Shown here piece after piece: positions 50,506-62,627 of a DNA stretch of 64,000 nt. The position numbers and the translations under genes are program-made. The notes beneath the pieces are model-generated. The model saw only the letters and a list, made by a program, of their open reading frames with translations, searched no databases and was not told where the DNA came from. Each line of letters starts with the position of its first letter. The stretch's first letter is position 1. The DNA is from Balanoglossus misakiensis (lineage: Eukaryota; Hemichordata), in NCBI GenBank assembly GCA_040954595.2, contig CM082593.2, positions 5,270,001 to 5,334,000 of the forward strand, read 5' to 3'.

Positions 50506-50795
50506 TGCGAAGCAGGCGTAACAGTCCAAAAGATATCAAAGTATCCCCTTTTCACGATCTAAAACTGTTTTAGAAGTCCATGTGCTACTTCCACGGGTTT
50601 CAGCCACTTGTGTAATCGGCTTAACACGTTTGGTGTTGAAAATATTACCACATTCTTTACTGGTCGCGGGTACGGCCGCTGTACTTGTTCGCGATCCGCG
50701 CTACCTCTCTGACTCAGCCGAGCACATCGACAGGTACGTGCGCCGTTTAAAGCCAACTTCTGATTTCAGCAGGTGAAAAGCCCTCCCGACGAGGA

Positions 50796-50802
50796 TATTT
50801 AT
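50796..50802 (-). promoter_or_regulatory. Candidate TATA-like element of the GPCR gene
   Basis: ATAAATA on the minus strand lies just downstream (in gene orientation) of the X-box-like palindrome at 50824-50837. It would place a start near 50770 and a 5' UTR of about 265 bases with no intron. A stronger TATATAAAAG lies at 51166-51175. Neither is proven. Confidence 0.25.
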
Positions 50803-50822
50803 GCAAGCTGATGCCCTTCAAA

Positions 50823-50838
50823 CGTCGCCATGGCGACG
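50823..50838. promoter_or_regulatory. 16-bp palindrome resembling an RFX X-box
   Basis: CGTCGCCATGGCGACG is perfectly self-complementary. Its core GTCGCCATGGCGAC differs from the classic X-box GTTGCCATGGCAAC by one symmetrical base per half-site. It lies 318 bp upstream of the GPCR start codon. Confidence 0.5.
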
Positions 50839-51003
50839 CGTATGCATCATCATACTGATGTTCCTTCCCAGGTTTTGCATCAATATGACGTGTGGCCGAT
50901 TGAGGATCCGTGTAAAGTCACCTACAGCAAGAACGCAGCTCTTCCTACGGAAGGACAAAGGTTTACATGTAAGACCCGGCCGTGGCATTAATAATGCAGC
51001 GCT

Positions 51004-51017
51004 GCAGCCATGGCAAC
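51004..51017. promoter_or_regulatory. X-box-like site
   Basis: GCAGCCATGGCAAC has one perfect RFX half-site (GGCAAC) with the ATGG centre and a weaker other half. It lies about 500 bp upstream of the GPCR ATG. Confidence 0.45.
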
Positions 51018-51165
51018 GGCGCAACGGATTACTGGATGGAAGCGTCAACCGGAGACTGCGTACTCAAGGCGTTAACTATGTTAACACCCGCGCATGCAAT
51101 AAGCCCACCCAAGTCCAAAAGGAGACGAGTGCTATAAAATGGGTAAAAATAAAGTGGCTATAGTA

Positions 51166-51175
51166 CTTTTATATA
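51166..51175 (-). promoter_or_regulatory. Candidate TATA box upstream of the GPCR gene
   Basis: TATATAAAAG on the minus strand lies about 660 bp before the ATG. If used, it implies a longer 5' UTR or an upstream non-coding exon. Confidence 0.25.
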
Positions 51176-51320
51176 AGGACTAAAATCCCAACAATAATAG
51201 CTGTAAAACTGCTCGTTTGAAATACCGGACGATATCATCCTCAAATGGAAAGAGAAGCAACAAATTGCTTGTTCAACAAACAAGACATAGAGGCGACCAC
51301 GATCCACCATTGTTTATACA

Positions 51321-51339
51321 CTTGTTGCTAAGCAACAAG
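51321..51339. promoter_or_regulatory. 19-bp palindrome containing an X-box-like site
   Basis: CTTGTTGCT and AGCAACAAG are exact reverse complements around a central A. The inner GTTGCTAAGCAAC has two perfect RFX-type half-sites (GTTGC/GCAAC). Confidence 0.5.
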
Positions 51340-52182
51340 GTCCACTTAAGAGTAGACAGAAGATCAACTTTCCATTGTAACACAAGTGTATATTTGTTTG
51401 GCAACTTCAGTCATTTAGAATTTATTTCGATAACGTGTTTCAACCATTTTGTATGTTTGCCAGGATTGAGCACGAACTCTGCTTTGATGGGCGGTGCCCA
51501 CATACTGAACTAACTATTGATTACAATGCTGTGATATAAAAGTCTGGTGCCTAATTATTACAAACTACAGCCTTAATGAATTGAGGTAACGATCTAGCTC
51601 TTAATTTCCGAGACAATCGCAACTATATGGTTGTCGTCACGCTACTGATCTTTGACATTTAGGTTCTGATAAGATTATGTTTCATAATCCGATGTTGTCC
51701 CGTACGACTGAAAAAGCGACAAATCCTTTTCCTGAAGCAATGTAGCAAAGCTTTCGTGTTAACGCCATCTCAACTATCGCAGAGAAAGAAAGCATTTGTC
51801 CAGGGAAAAGGACATCATCCTTACGGGTGTTTTCGTTCAACAGTTGTTCGAAGAATTACGTGTAGTTTCTGAGCACTGATGCTTGACGTATAATAGCTCA
51901 ATTAACAGGCAAGGCCTTGTGGGATTTTTTTATTTACGCAACCATTTCTGGCGAATAATCCCAAATAAAACGTCTTCGTGTAACGTGAGATTGTATGTCG
52001 CAAGCACCAAAGACACAGCTGTATGACAGTGGTAAGGCTAGCTCGCAGGCTTTCCCAAGTTCACAGCTGGGTACGAAGTTGTCATTGATCGTTTCACACT
52101 TTGCTTTTGTCCGCTGGCGCTAACCTTCGTATAGGCACGGTCGGGGGTTTTGAGTTAGCTATAGTCGTGGCGACACTTGTGG
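51340..52182. other. Upstream intergenic stretch, nothing recognised
   Basis: No supported exon, repeat array or RNA gene was seen. Confidence 0.45.
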
Positions 52183-52325
52183 TATAAGGTAGTACGCGCC
52201 TTCGGGGGACAGATGTTCAGAAAGATGATAGCTCGCCGAACGTTATCAATTCTTTGCCATATTAAAGTGTGAGAGTAGACTCTTTGAAATCAAAGAAGAA
52301 AACACGGTGTACTTGTTTTCTTCAA
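52183..52325 (+). mobile_element. Partial copy of the TTAAGG-ended MITE family
   Basis: The stretch begins TATAAGGTAGTACGCGCC, then a GGGGGACAGATGTTCAG block, TCAATTCTTTGCC and ATTAAAGTG. It shares these blocks in the same order and spacing with 3316-3462. The opposite inverted end was not located. Confidence 0.55.
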
Positions 52326-53384
52326 AATCCACTACTGTATATAGAAGCTGTTCTCTGCAAAAGCTGCGGATTTATTCAAAGGTGTCACTCTTTAGCAAAT
52401 GCTTGTCACGCAGTTTGCAAAGGGGGATTTATCAAGCCACTTTGCACACAAGTGTGGCTGTAAAGGTTACCATGGACAAATGAGAACAAACGAGCTGCCA
52501 TACTTACCGTTACAGCCAATCTCCATTTCACCGAGCGGTCTGTGAAATTTTAATGATTGTAAGCTAGACTGTTTCTGATAATTATTTTTTAATCACTTTC
52601 TCAAGACAATCTCATCCAGCGAAATGACTTACACGTTTAAAACATTACGGTTGCGATACCAGTTTTCACTGTTGTGAAATAACAAATTGGTTTACATAAT
52701 TAAATTTATCATTAAAATTCAAAATATCGTTGTAGGGATGTGGGCTACCTATATCAATTGCTAATTACCATGCTTCCTGATGCATATGTAATATTCTGAC
52801 GATACACGCGATACCATTACTTAGTGGATTTTATATATTTTATTTACATTCCATATAGTTCAGCTTATTCAGGAAAATGTATCTATTTCATACACCTAGA
52901 ACATTAAATGGGCTAATAAAAACCAAGCTTACTCGAGTTCCTGTTGCATGATGTGGCTGAACTTTTTCCTGAAACTTCAGTCATGCGTAGTTTAACACTG
53001 CTCATGCAGCAAGTATTACGTATAACCATATATGATTATGTCTCCATGGTAATCTCCAGCGTTATGAGTTTCGTGCGATGTTGGGATTATTTTTTACGTT
53101 TTTTACATAATAAAGGAATACTTCACTGCAAATACTCATCGAACGTGAAACGTTTGCCTTTTATACGCCTTAGCGACATGGTTTGGGTTCAACTTGTTGT
53201 TGCTTCTGAAATACTTGAGTACTGATGACAGGATTTACAAACAAGCGAGTGTGACACGTTGGGATGACAGACCTGATGTTCTTTATGTAACGATGGGTGT
53301 AGACATGGGCGCCATGGGGAGGGGGTGTGTGTGGGACAAGCCACGAACACAAATCGAGAAAATAGTTTTTTTACGACAAATATC
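52326..53384. other. Intergenic stretch between two MITE copies
   Basis: AT-rich, without a gene I can support. Short open frames show no family features. Confidence 0.45.
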
Positions 53385-53544
53385 TTAAGGCAGTGCGCGT
53401 CTCGGGGACAGATGGTGCACGAACACTACGCGTCCTTATTTGATTTCACACCGGCTTTTCACACAGTTTAATAAGAAAGAATCGAAAGGTTTGGAGGACT
53501 TTCATTTTTCTCTGGAAATCTGATTCCCCAGCGTATAACCTTAA
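53385..53544 (-). mobile_element. Complete 160-bp MITE with inverted ends and TTAA borders
   Basis: The left end reads TTAAGGCAGTGCGCGTCTC then GGGGACAGAT. The right end, reverse-complemented, reads TTAAGGTTATACGCTGGGGA then ATCAGAT, so the ends are imperfect inverted repeats of about 28 bp. The minus-strand interior (a CCTCCAAACCTTTCGATTC block and ATTAAACTGTG) aligns with the interiors of the copies at 3316 and 52183. TTAA at both outer edges fits a piggyBac-like target preference, although it may simply be part of the terminal repeat. No transposase is present. Confidence 0.65.
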
Positions 53545-55826
53545 TTCGTTTTCACGTTTGACGAAGCAGGAAAGAGAACGCTAATAACCTAGTGAGCCTA
53601 GAAAATCCCTAGGTGTATAATGAACATTTCAATAAGTACATGCGCAATCCCAAATTGAATTGTCTTTAAGCTTCATCCTAAGCAGCAAACCTGATTGCAT
53701 CTGAAACTCAATTAATTATTACTTTAACAAGTGCGTGACTAGTCTAATCGTCAGATATGTAGAATGTACCCCTATTTATAATTTCACGAGGTTTGGTCGA
53801 TTCGTTGATAGGCATCTGACGCAGGACTTCTTGATCACTATGTACATAACTAGGTTTCAGAACCTAATGTCATTTATGCGAATAACCATAAAATTGGCGA
53901 TTAAGTGTTTTTTTATATGAAAGTCTACAAATGCAACATGTTTACATCAAATGTCGCTCGTGGACACGAATTTCAACATTTCCTATAGTAATGAATATTT
54001 GTTAGTCTATCAGCCTTGTGTAACCTCTGTGTAACTTTCCCTTTTGTACAATGCCATCAACGGCCATTTTGAGTCCGTTTAATGGGCCCCAAGAGTGGCA
54101 TATTTGTTGCTATGTCGTCTGTGTATATTAGGTCTGTCAGTGCGTTCCATTTTGCTCAATCGTTTTCCCCCGAAATGGAAAGTGTACAAACATTGCATTT
54201 GATTTATCGCCGTGATTGGGCAAACTGAAATAGTCTGTGCATCCAAATAGGCACTCTGTCGTGTACTGAATACTTTATCAGGGGTTAACGACATTCGGAC
54301 AGAAGTGGGACATTCTATTGAAAATGCCAAAATGAGAGAAATTCACACAAAGTTCAGGAAAATGACATGGAAAAGCATTTATCAGATGCAGTAAGTTTAT
54401 CTCTCGGCAGATGGAAAAATATATCTTGCAGGCACGAGTCAATATCTCTGGTGATTTCATATTCCAAGAATAAGATAGTACATACCGAAACTGAAATGAG
54501 GAAAAGTATGTGTATATTGGCATTTTTCATGGAGGTAAAGTGGGTGATCGAAAAACCTTGAGTGCCGTTGGTAATAAACCTACAAATATCAATTTCGAAA
54601 AAAAAAATGTAATTTCTCCTTCTCGACATACGGCAGTCGCTGTCGGACAATGTAATTATAAAGGGCTGTCAGGCAAGGAGGGAAAATTTCACAGCCCGCA
54701 GATGGAAGAAAATCCGTGGTATTGGTCCGTGGTGAAATTGATTATTGATAAGATTTCGTAGATATGACAATGCCCTGTGGTTCGACAGGGTGTGAGAGAT
54801 ACAAGCTATCTAACGCGGGATCATCATTATCATACTTCCCGGAGACATGGGAGAGATGCCTGTATCTTGCGAGCGTCGTGACAATCCCCGGGGTCACCGT
54901 TCTATGTCTTCCCCATTATCACTCATAACGAGGACACATACCAAGACTAGTCGATATGAAATCGTGGAAATAAATTAAGACATGCTGTTAAATTCATGTG
55001 CTGTTAGGTGGCGTGGAGTGGGGTATGTTCTTAGTAATATTCAGTGTTCAATATTTGATTTTCACACGTGCACCATGGGAGAGAAAAAAATCTAAGCCTG
55101 TGAGTTTGATTTCTCCATCAGGTATACATTGTCCAATTATGAAAATATGTATTTTTATTAATGAATATAATCACTCCTGTGTTATTATTTGTCTGCTGAT
55201 TATATGATTTTGCGCGCGCGCACCCCCAAAAGCAGCAAACATTTGACGTCGCTGGTTGATGTTTCATGCAAAACCATAACATGTCTATTTGTGAGTATAT
55301 AAAATGCAATAACGAGCGACCCCATGATTGTTTTTCGCATGTAAAAACCAGGACTGTAAACGACAATCGCCCCAAGGCCAAACGCGCTTGTTTTAGTCGT
55401 TGATAACGAATACTTTCAATGTTTATTTAACCTAAAACTTCTTTTTACGAGTTCAGTGACGTAAATCCTGGGCAATGTTGTCAGCCCGTAACCGTATAAC
55501 TACAAAATACTGCGTTGACTTTCTTAAGGGGAAAGAAAAGTTCACCACTGTACGCGCTGTAAAAGTTAATAACAGGCATACATGTAAAAACACCGTATTT
55601 ACCTCGGGCCCAAATTAAGCGTGAGCCAGCCAGACAGACCGCTTGATGGGGTTTCACCTCTTATGTAAAAACGGACTGCCTTCTGATCTTTGCGCATGCG
55701 TTCGGACGGGAGAGGTCGATGTTGCTGATGATGTAACGACAGAGGGGAACAAACTTTTGTACGATAATATACTTGCATTGGAAGCAGAAAACCCGGGAGA
55801 ATAGAAACCAATAATCCATAATTTTG

Positions 55827-55873
55827 ACTGATTAATTGATTGATTGATTGATCGAGTGATCGATCGATCGACT
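55827..55873. repeat. GATT/GATC microsatellite
   Basis: Tandem GATT units pass into GATC units. The GATC part is self-complementary. Confidence 0.85.
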
Positions 55874-56313
55874 AAAACCTATCAGCTATGCTGACGCATA
55901 CGACACGCAGTTGTTGAAAAGCATCGACGCTCTGCCGCGCACAATCTGAACTGATGTGAAAAGATGGGCTTTCATTGCTCGCGTATGTGGGAACATAAAC
56001 ACTTCCATAAGAAATAGTCAATTTCACTTGAGAAATGACGGTACATGATAGTACTTTGACAGTCAGGTAATTGATGATGTACATGAAAGTCATACTAAGT
56101 TCGCATTATTAACGGCAACCTACATGTCTGAGATTTGTTCTCAAAATGGCGGACATATGGTTGTGTTTATTCAACGTTCCTTGTAAAATTTTCAAGGAAT
56201 AACAGTCTCCCACGGTATATCGGAAGAGAGATACTGTTTTGGGCTCTGGAGGATTGTAATTTTACATAATGCAATCCCTTCCCGCGGCCAGATGCAAAGG
56301 GAGACAAGAGAGC

Positions 56314-56321
56314 TGACGTCA
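56314..56321. promoter_or_regulatory. CRE-like palindrome TGACGTCA
   Basis: Exact consensus site in the far upstream flank. Confidence 0.35.
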
Positions 56322-57375
56322 CCGTGAGGATTAACTCATCTGCACGTGGAGATATGACTGTTTATTACCGCGTTTGACGTCTGTGATTCCCTACGTACTT
56401 AATGTTTGGATTTCGGAAAATCGATTTTACCGTTACCCTGTAAGTACCATTATACTCGGAAAAGTTAATAAAAAGTACATTTACTGTAAATTCAGCTTGT
56501 TAATATTTGGGAATTTCTAAACCACTTTTTCTGACGTAACATCGTGTGTGACAACACGTGTCACGGTCTGATTGCGTAAAATCTTCACAAAAAAACAATG
56601 GCGTCGTCAGATATTAATAATACACATTGGAGTACTTGCATAGTTGCGTAGAACAGAGGGTTACTTAGTTTCTCTCGATTCAGTGTTCAAGTCCACAACA
56701 ACCATATCAAGACAACTGACGTCCTCTCCGTGTCCCAAGTGAAACCTTTGCAAGCAGTGGTTAACGGACTGTTAAATGTCACACACGTATATGCAGGGGC
56801 GTTGGCGAACATGTGAAGAATACAGAGTATTAACAAAACAGTGGCCTGGGATAAAAAAAATACGTTATTTATTCTGACTCGAGCTCCTACTATCACAAAG
56901 AGAAAAAAACGTCACTCTTTTTCCTGTGCGGCGTCTCTTAAATTATTTACCAAAACGGGATTATTATGAATTATGGCATTGCCATGTTATGTCAAATTAT
57001 AATACAAACATCGAACAGTTCTATACACCTGCTTTCTGCCATTTTTTGCGTGTCTCGAATATTCCTGATTGAGTTCAAAGACCCTTGCCTATTAATCCTC
57101 AAAGACCCTTTTTCGCGTTCTGCATGAAGCGTTCGGATGAATTGCAATCAAATCTGAGTTTTTAACTTAAAAGGCATTTCGATCTCTGATATTAATGACG
57201 GTTATACGCAGATTGTTTTGTTTTCTGAGCACGTTGCTTAAGTGTCCCGAAAGATCAATTATTCCACAGCTATATGCCGTGTCTAGCGACTATCAACTTC
57301 TGAAACTGGGTTTTAGCATACAGTTAATAATTTACTGAAATGTGATATTATTTACCTCGAAGGACACGTTGAGAA

Positions 57376-57389
57376 ATTACCATAGCAAC
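57376..57389 (-). promoter_or_regulatory. X-box-like site, distal
   Basis: On the minus strand GTTGCTATGGTAAT matches the RFX X-box pattern (GTTGCYATGGNAAC) except at its last base. It is 6.9 kb upstream of the GPCR start codon. Confidence 0.35.
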
Positions 57390-58533
57390 TGGTACCCAAG
57401 TCAATGAAAACAAGTTACGAACATATACATATTTTTCTCCTCCTGCTGCTGCTGTCGAACTCCTCAAACAAATGTTGAAAACGTATCTTACAGGAGCAAT
57501 GAACCCACGACTGTTTGCAAATGGCATGTCTTTTTGTTGCACCTTAGATATAGCGGTGTGATGAAAATGCCATTAGCCCAGCCTGCCTCCCATGAAGTGT
57601 GTTGTTGTAAATTGTGCCGAAAATTGTGATTGTTGCCATTTCGAAATCTTCAAAGTGCTTCCACTAAGTGAAGGCATGTGAAGAAAGATATAAATGGACC
57701 GAATGTATCCTAAATTCTTGTAGGCAGTAAAATTACCCAATTCCTGTTATTCGGTCAATTACACCCTTATTTCTTCCAATAATTAATGGGCGGTGTATTT
57801 TGATTTGTGATTTGTGACAAATTCTTCACTCTTGGCTCGCCGGTTTGCACGCCACCAACGGCTGCATATTGTAACCCGTCTTCGTGTATTAGACGGCAAA
57901 GCTCACGGGTATCGATATGAGTGCCAATACAGTACATGCATTATTCTTAAGTCTATCTTTAAGTTTAACATGCATTCTTGCTTGTGTTCAATCACCCTCC
58001 CCGACCGCCTTTTAAGGTTAACAGAAACACTCTGACATGCTTGACGAATCTACCCTGTACATTAGTGACGCCACGTTGTCGAAAAAATGCACTATCTTGA
58101 TGTTGTCAGGGATCGTCTGCTGGATAATACAGTTGGGTGTCAGTATTACAATGGCGCGCGCGAGCATCTGCTCAGATGTGTTGGATGAATACTGAGCTGG
58201 ACATCGATTGTCGTTGTGGCCCGTCGTAAGAAATCAAGGCCTCCATCACATCAATTACTGGGTCTGCCTTTCCTAAATTTTCAATTAGATGGACCGATAT
58301 TATTAAAAGCGTCCCACTGCATACGTTTGCCAAATTAGATCCATAATTTCAACGGTTTAAACAATGTCACAGTCAGAGAGCGATCTGAGTATAGTGTCTT
58401 TTATCTGTGATTTGCATGTGTTGTTGTCTACTGATGTTTACGACCATACTATTATTTTTTTCAAAATAAATTGTATGTCAACACAAAACATACGGACATC
58501 TGTCATGATTTATTGTTAGTTTTCCCAAAGTGA

Positions 58534-58541
58534 TGACGTCA
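58534..58541. promoter_or_regulatory. CRE-like palindrome TGACGTCA
   Basis: Exact consensus site in the far upstream flank. Confidence 0.35.
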
Positions 58542-59686
58542 ACCGTTTCTTTTGTTCTACATGTTGGCCACGGAAAGTTATTTTCGGCAGCACCATATGC
58601 ACCACGCTACTTCTAAAATGATAAACATGGCTAGATAACCTTTAGGGCTTCATGGATGGTACAAGTAAATTAATTTGATCGTCGAGGTTGTGGTACTTCA
58701 CCCTGTGGAATTTATATAATTAAAGTGATTGAATGAGCAAAGTCTCTTTATTTGTTCACGTTAATTTGGTGGATTTTCCGTCCTTGATAAGATGACTGAT
58801 TCTTTGCTTACGGAAATCCACGTGGCTCTATTGACATACTTACAAATGTACACGGCACAATTTCTTATATTGACCAAAACGAAGTTCGCGAGTTAAGTTA
58901 TTCCTTTAGGAGAGCTAAAAAATGCTATAAGATAATCACTTGAGCGAGAAAACCGGTTTAATCGAGTATAATGTATTATTTGTTAACTAACACGCATTTC
59001 AAGGTCTCTGCCAATCGAACAAGATGCTATTCTTTTTAGACAGACAGCAAACGGTCATTCGATACAACTTTGTCGCGTTCAAATGCAAATTGTAATTTTA
59101 CCACGGACATTCTGTATTGGGACAAGGCGGATGGTGAAATGATGCCCTGGTTGGCTTTGAGAGCTGTGTGATATATATCTTCCGTCCACTCACGCAGGTA
59201 TTCACTTGATTACGTGTAATACTGAACCCACAAGCAATCCAGGTGTACTGTTACGTATAGATCTCAAGGACATCTAATGGCATCTTTTTATAAAATTGAT
59301 TAGTAGTTTCACTTATCATGTAATTAAATCAAAATTTATTTGCGGTACGTGAAGGACCAATTAATCAGACTCATGCCATAAGTTTGAGGTTAAAAGCTGC
59401 TGTAAATTTCACTTGATCTTTGCTTCGGTCTTAATTAATTATATTCTTAGCTACAGATGGACATTTACCTTGTCACGAAGCGCGATGAATACGCACGTGC
59501 ACACACACATGATTTGTCGGCAAAGTGTTATCTAATACGTCCCTTTTGGTTTACACTTTTTTAAAAGTGCGTAAATCTTGCCCTATGCATTTTCCTCGTA
59601 TATGTTATAGAGATATATTGAAAAAAACGGGAGTTTTAAAATCAGTCTATTTTGATCATCGGTTGATGCAGGGTTAATTTCTCCCT

Positions 59687-59702
59687 CCCCCCCCCCCCCC
59701 CC
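59687..59702. repeat. Poly-C tract (C16)
   Basis: Sixteen consecutive C after CTCCCT. It is liable to length error in sequencing. Confidence 0.9.
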
Positions 59703-60770
59703 GCTCGATAAAATTGTTTCAAATACGTATGACGGGAAATGGAATGATGTATACGGAATATATGAAATATAAGATATGCAGTTTTACTGCGCTGTTTACT
59801 CTGGAGAACATATGCACCGACGATATATTTCTCTAGTCCAATATTTATCCCAACAAAACCACATGTTCGTTTTGTTTACTGAAGTGTATGATTTTGGGAG
59901 TGCTTTGTGCAATATCATGCTTGAAAATCCTAAATGGCCAGCAACAGTGTTCCTCCCCGCGGAAGAGATGTGACATCAGAAATCATGGGACGGAATCTGG
60001 GTCGTGGTAAATGTCGACTCTAATGTTCTCTTTGACATCGATAACTATTCATACGGTCCGAATAATATCTTGTTACAAGAAACATAAGCCAACCTCAAAA
60101 TACAGGACTTGAATAAATATTTGCTGCAATCCTGATATAGGCCTATTCCTCAATATTGTAAGATTTATAGGAGCTTGCCATTTGCAGTAGAAAAGGACCG
60201 TGTGGTGAGCCTACGGATTCGCTTAATGAAACTGGTAATATAAACATGGGTATATTAAAGGTAGCAATAAAAGAGACTGATGAAAGAGCGTTCCCATATG
60301 GTATGAGGATTTACAACTGTTACTCACGAGTGTACGAAGAATATACAGATTTGGAATCATGATTCATATCCGGCAAAGTAGGTTGATGCAAACCTGTGCC
60401 ATGTTTTTTGTTTGTATGGCGGCGGCACCTTTTAAACTTAAACCATGTATTTAGGGATTTGCGCATCATAGAAGGGTTGCTCCAAAGGCGGTCGAATAGA
60501 ATGCTAGACCGGGGAGTCCTCTATGGCCAATCAGTGTATTGTCGCGTGTTTTCATTGCGCGTGCTAAAAGCAGTGCCACTTAGCCTAGAGGGGATTTTAT
60601 GTTGAATTTATGCTCCTTTTGGAACAGGTTAGATTTGCCCTTGAAATTTAAGAGTCCTCGCGGGCAATTAACAAAGCCGTGCTGACATGTAATAAGCCTA
60701 TACACTATGCCCAAGACTTGAAACCATTGATTCAGCGATAGAAGTGGGTCGTGGACTATGCACTACACAT

Positions 60771-60860
60771 ATATGATTACAAGTATTAGTACATGATTAG
60801 TATTCCATTAAGAAGATGAACTTGTATATCAGCTGATCACACACTGTGGACATCATAATT
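60771..60860 (+). repeat. 90-bp direct repeat, copy 1
   Basis: Starts ATATGATTACAAGTATTAGT and ends GGACATCATAATT. It is nearly identical to 60965-61056, 194 bp to the right. Differences are a few substitutions and a 2-bp length change. Confidence 0.9.
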
Positions 60861-60964
60861 TCACCGGGCACTCAAAGTATTGAAACTGGTATTAGTGAAT
60901 CGTAAACACGTGTAACAAATTGATAAATAAGACCACTAATGCGATTTATATATATTCTGCGCTG

Positions 60965-61056
60965 ATATGATTACAAGTATTAGTAAATTTACTAGTATTC
61001 CATTAAGAAGATGAACCTGTTTTATCAGCTGATCACACACTGCGGACATCATAATT
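60965..61056 (+). repeat. 90-bp direct repeat, copy 2
   Basis: Second copy of the unit at 60771-60860. Both contain the palindrome ATCAGCTGAT. The 104 bp between copies are not repeated. Confidence 0.9.
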
Positions 61057-62627
61057 GCTTTGTGGGGCGGTACAGAACAGAATCTCTCGCATATACCTGC
61101 TGTAATGGATTTGATCCGTCCTTCTCTTCGATGGCGTGCAATGCATATGGTTTATGTATCGACGGACATTTCAGGCAGCTTGACGTTCAGTGGTTATAGC
61201 GTTTTATGAATATAAAGCTAAGACAATTTAGGAGATGAGCATTTAGAGATAAAGACGGTTGTCTATTTCTGATATCTGCATTTGATTCACGTGCCTAGAA
61301 GCACGTCGTAGCGCGAGTTCTATTTTTTCTCGGGTGTGCGAAAACACCTGAATTCGATCGTGAGTTTTGTCAGGTCGAATCGATATGCAACTTGTCTTTT
61401 CGGTTAACAGGCCCCGCTGTTGCCACGCATTTTCCATGTAGGATGTATGAATACGTAATTATGATAGGTGTTTGTGACTCGACTGGGTGTCTTTATCTGA
61501 TGGTGCTTGGACCACGTGGACAGGATGATGAACAGCCTGAATGGCGCATAGCTATATTCCTACTGAGTTAAACAACACAACCGACTGGAAGCTGAAATGA
61601 GTTTCGACCCGAGGATGCGCGTATAGTGAATATATCACGAGATCGTTGCATGTCAATGTGAGATAAACATAATTGAAAATACCACTATAGTCACCAAATG
61701 CTGAACCCGCCCGTACGTGCATTTTCCCCGTTTAAGTGCTGACCATGTAAACGCCTACAAGTAAACTATGATCCTATATTTGTGAGTTCAGATACCTTTT
61801 CGGGGGTTAAAAGTGATGAAATATGCCGAGGTTATGATCACAGCGTTATCTGAAAAGTTGTCAAAAGTTGTGTACTCTCCTAAGTTTATTGGAATTACTT
61901 TCGGTTGGGAATTTTAACGTTAACGGGTGCCGTATTTGTATGACAGCTTTTACAATTAAGATGAAATTTTTGAACGAAATTTTGACATCTGGGTACGGTT
62001 TTCTAAATTTCTCTATAAAGGACGACGCAGTAAAATATTTCATATTATTTTTGTTTGAATGGACTTGTTTGTACTCTTTGTTGAGACATGTTTGCTGTTG
62101 CTATTCCCGTCGCTTGTTGCTTTTGTGTGATATGATATTAAGGTATGTCAAAAAAATAAAATGACAATCTTAAATCGGGGAAAAATGACAGCGACAGGTA
62201 ACTTATTACGAATCGTTCAGCGTGCGTCAATTCGTAGGTTATTCGTAATAATTGCCGACATGACATCATGAACTGTCTCATCTGTATGCAGACTTTGCAC
62301 ATCACACATCTAGCCGGGCATGCAAATTTCCTGTCTGTAGAAGCAACATCATCAGATTGACTGTGTAACCTTCATTTCCGATCAATTTAATATCACATTT
62401 TTTTCAGATATCTGGTTCTGGGATAACTTAAAGGTCAAAAATCGTGCCCAAAATGCGTCGTAGTCGTTCAGCTAACTCAAAATTACTGTTTTACATTGTT
62501 GTTTTTGATACAGACATACTGCTAACATATGTCCCGTAAATTATATGTCGTCGTCTATTTTTATCATCAGGTCTGACAAAATGAATTAAAGTTATGTAGC
62601 AGTCTGAGATCAACAGTTGAAATTACA
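61057..62627. other. Intergenic stretch, nothing recognised
   Basis: No gene, RNA or repeat could be supported. Confidence 0.4.

Larger units (their letters stand above)
53545..60770. other. Long intergenic stretch, no supported gene
   Basis: Short open frames on both strands (90 residues or fewer) match no family I know. The stretch holds a GATT/GATC microsatellite (55827-55873), two CRE palindromes (56314, 58534), an X-box-like site (57376) and a C16 tract (59687-59702). Confidence 0.45.

Noticed and set aside
50506-50529. GPCR start eight codons upstream of the chosen ATG
   Set aside because: The upstream codon is TTG, with an in-frame TGA just before it. The first ATG is at 50505, so the protein is taken to start there.
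50048-50539. Long overlapping frames on both strands over GPCR exon 1
   Set aside because: They are out-of-frame shadows of the receptor exon in GC-rich sequence and show no family features.
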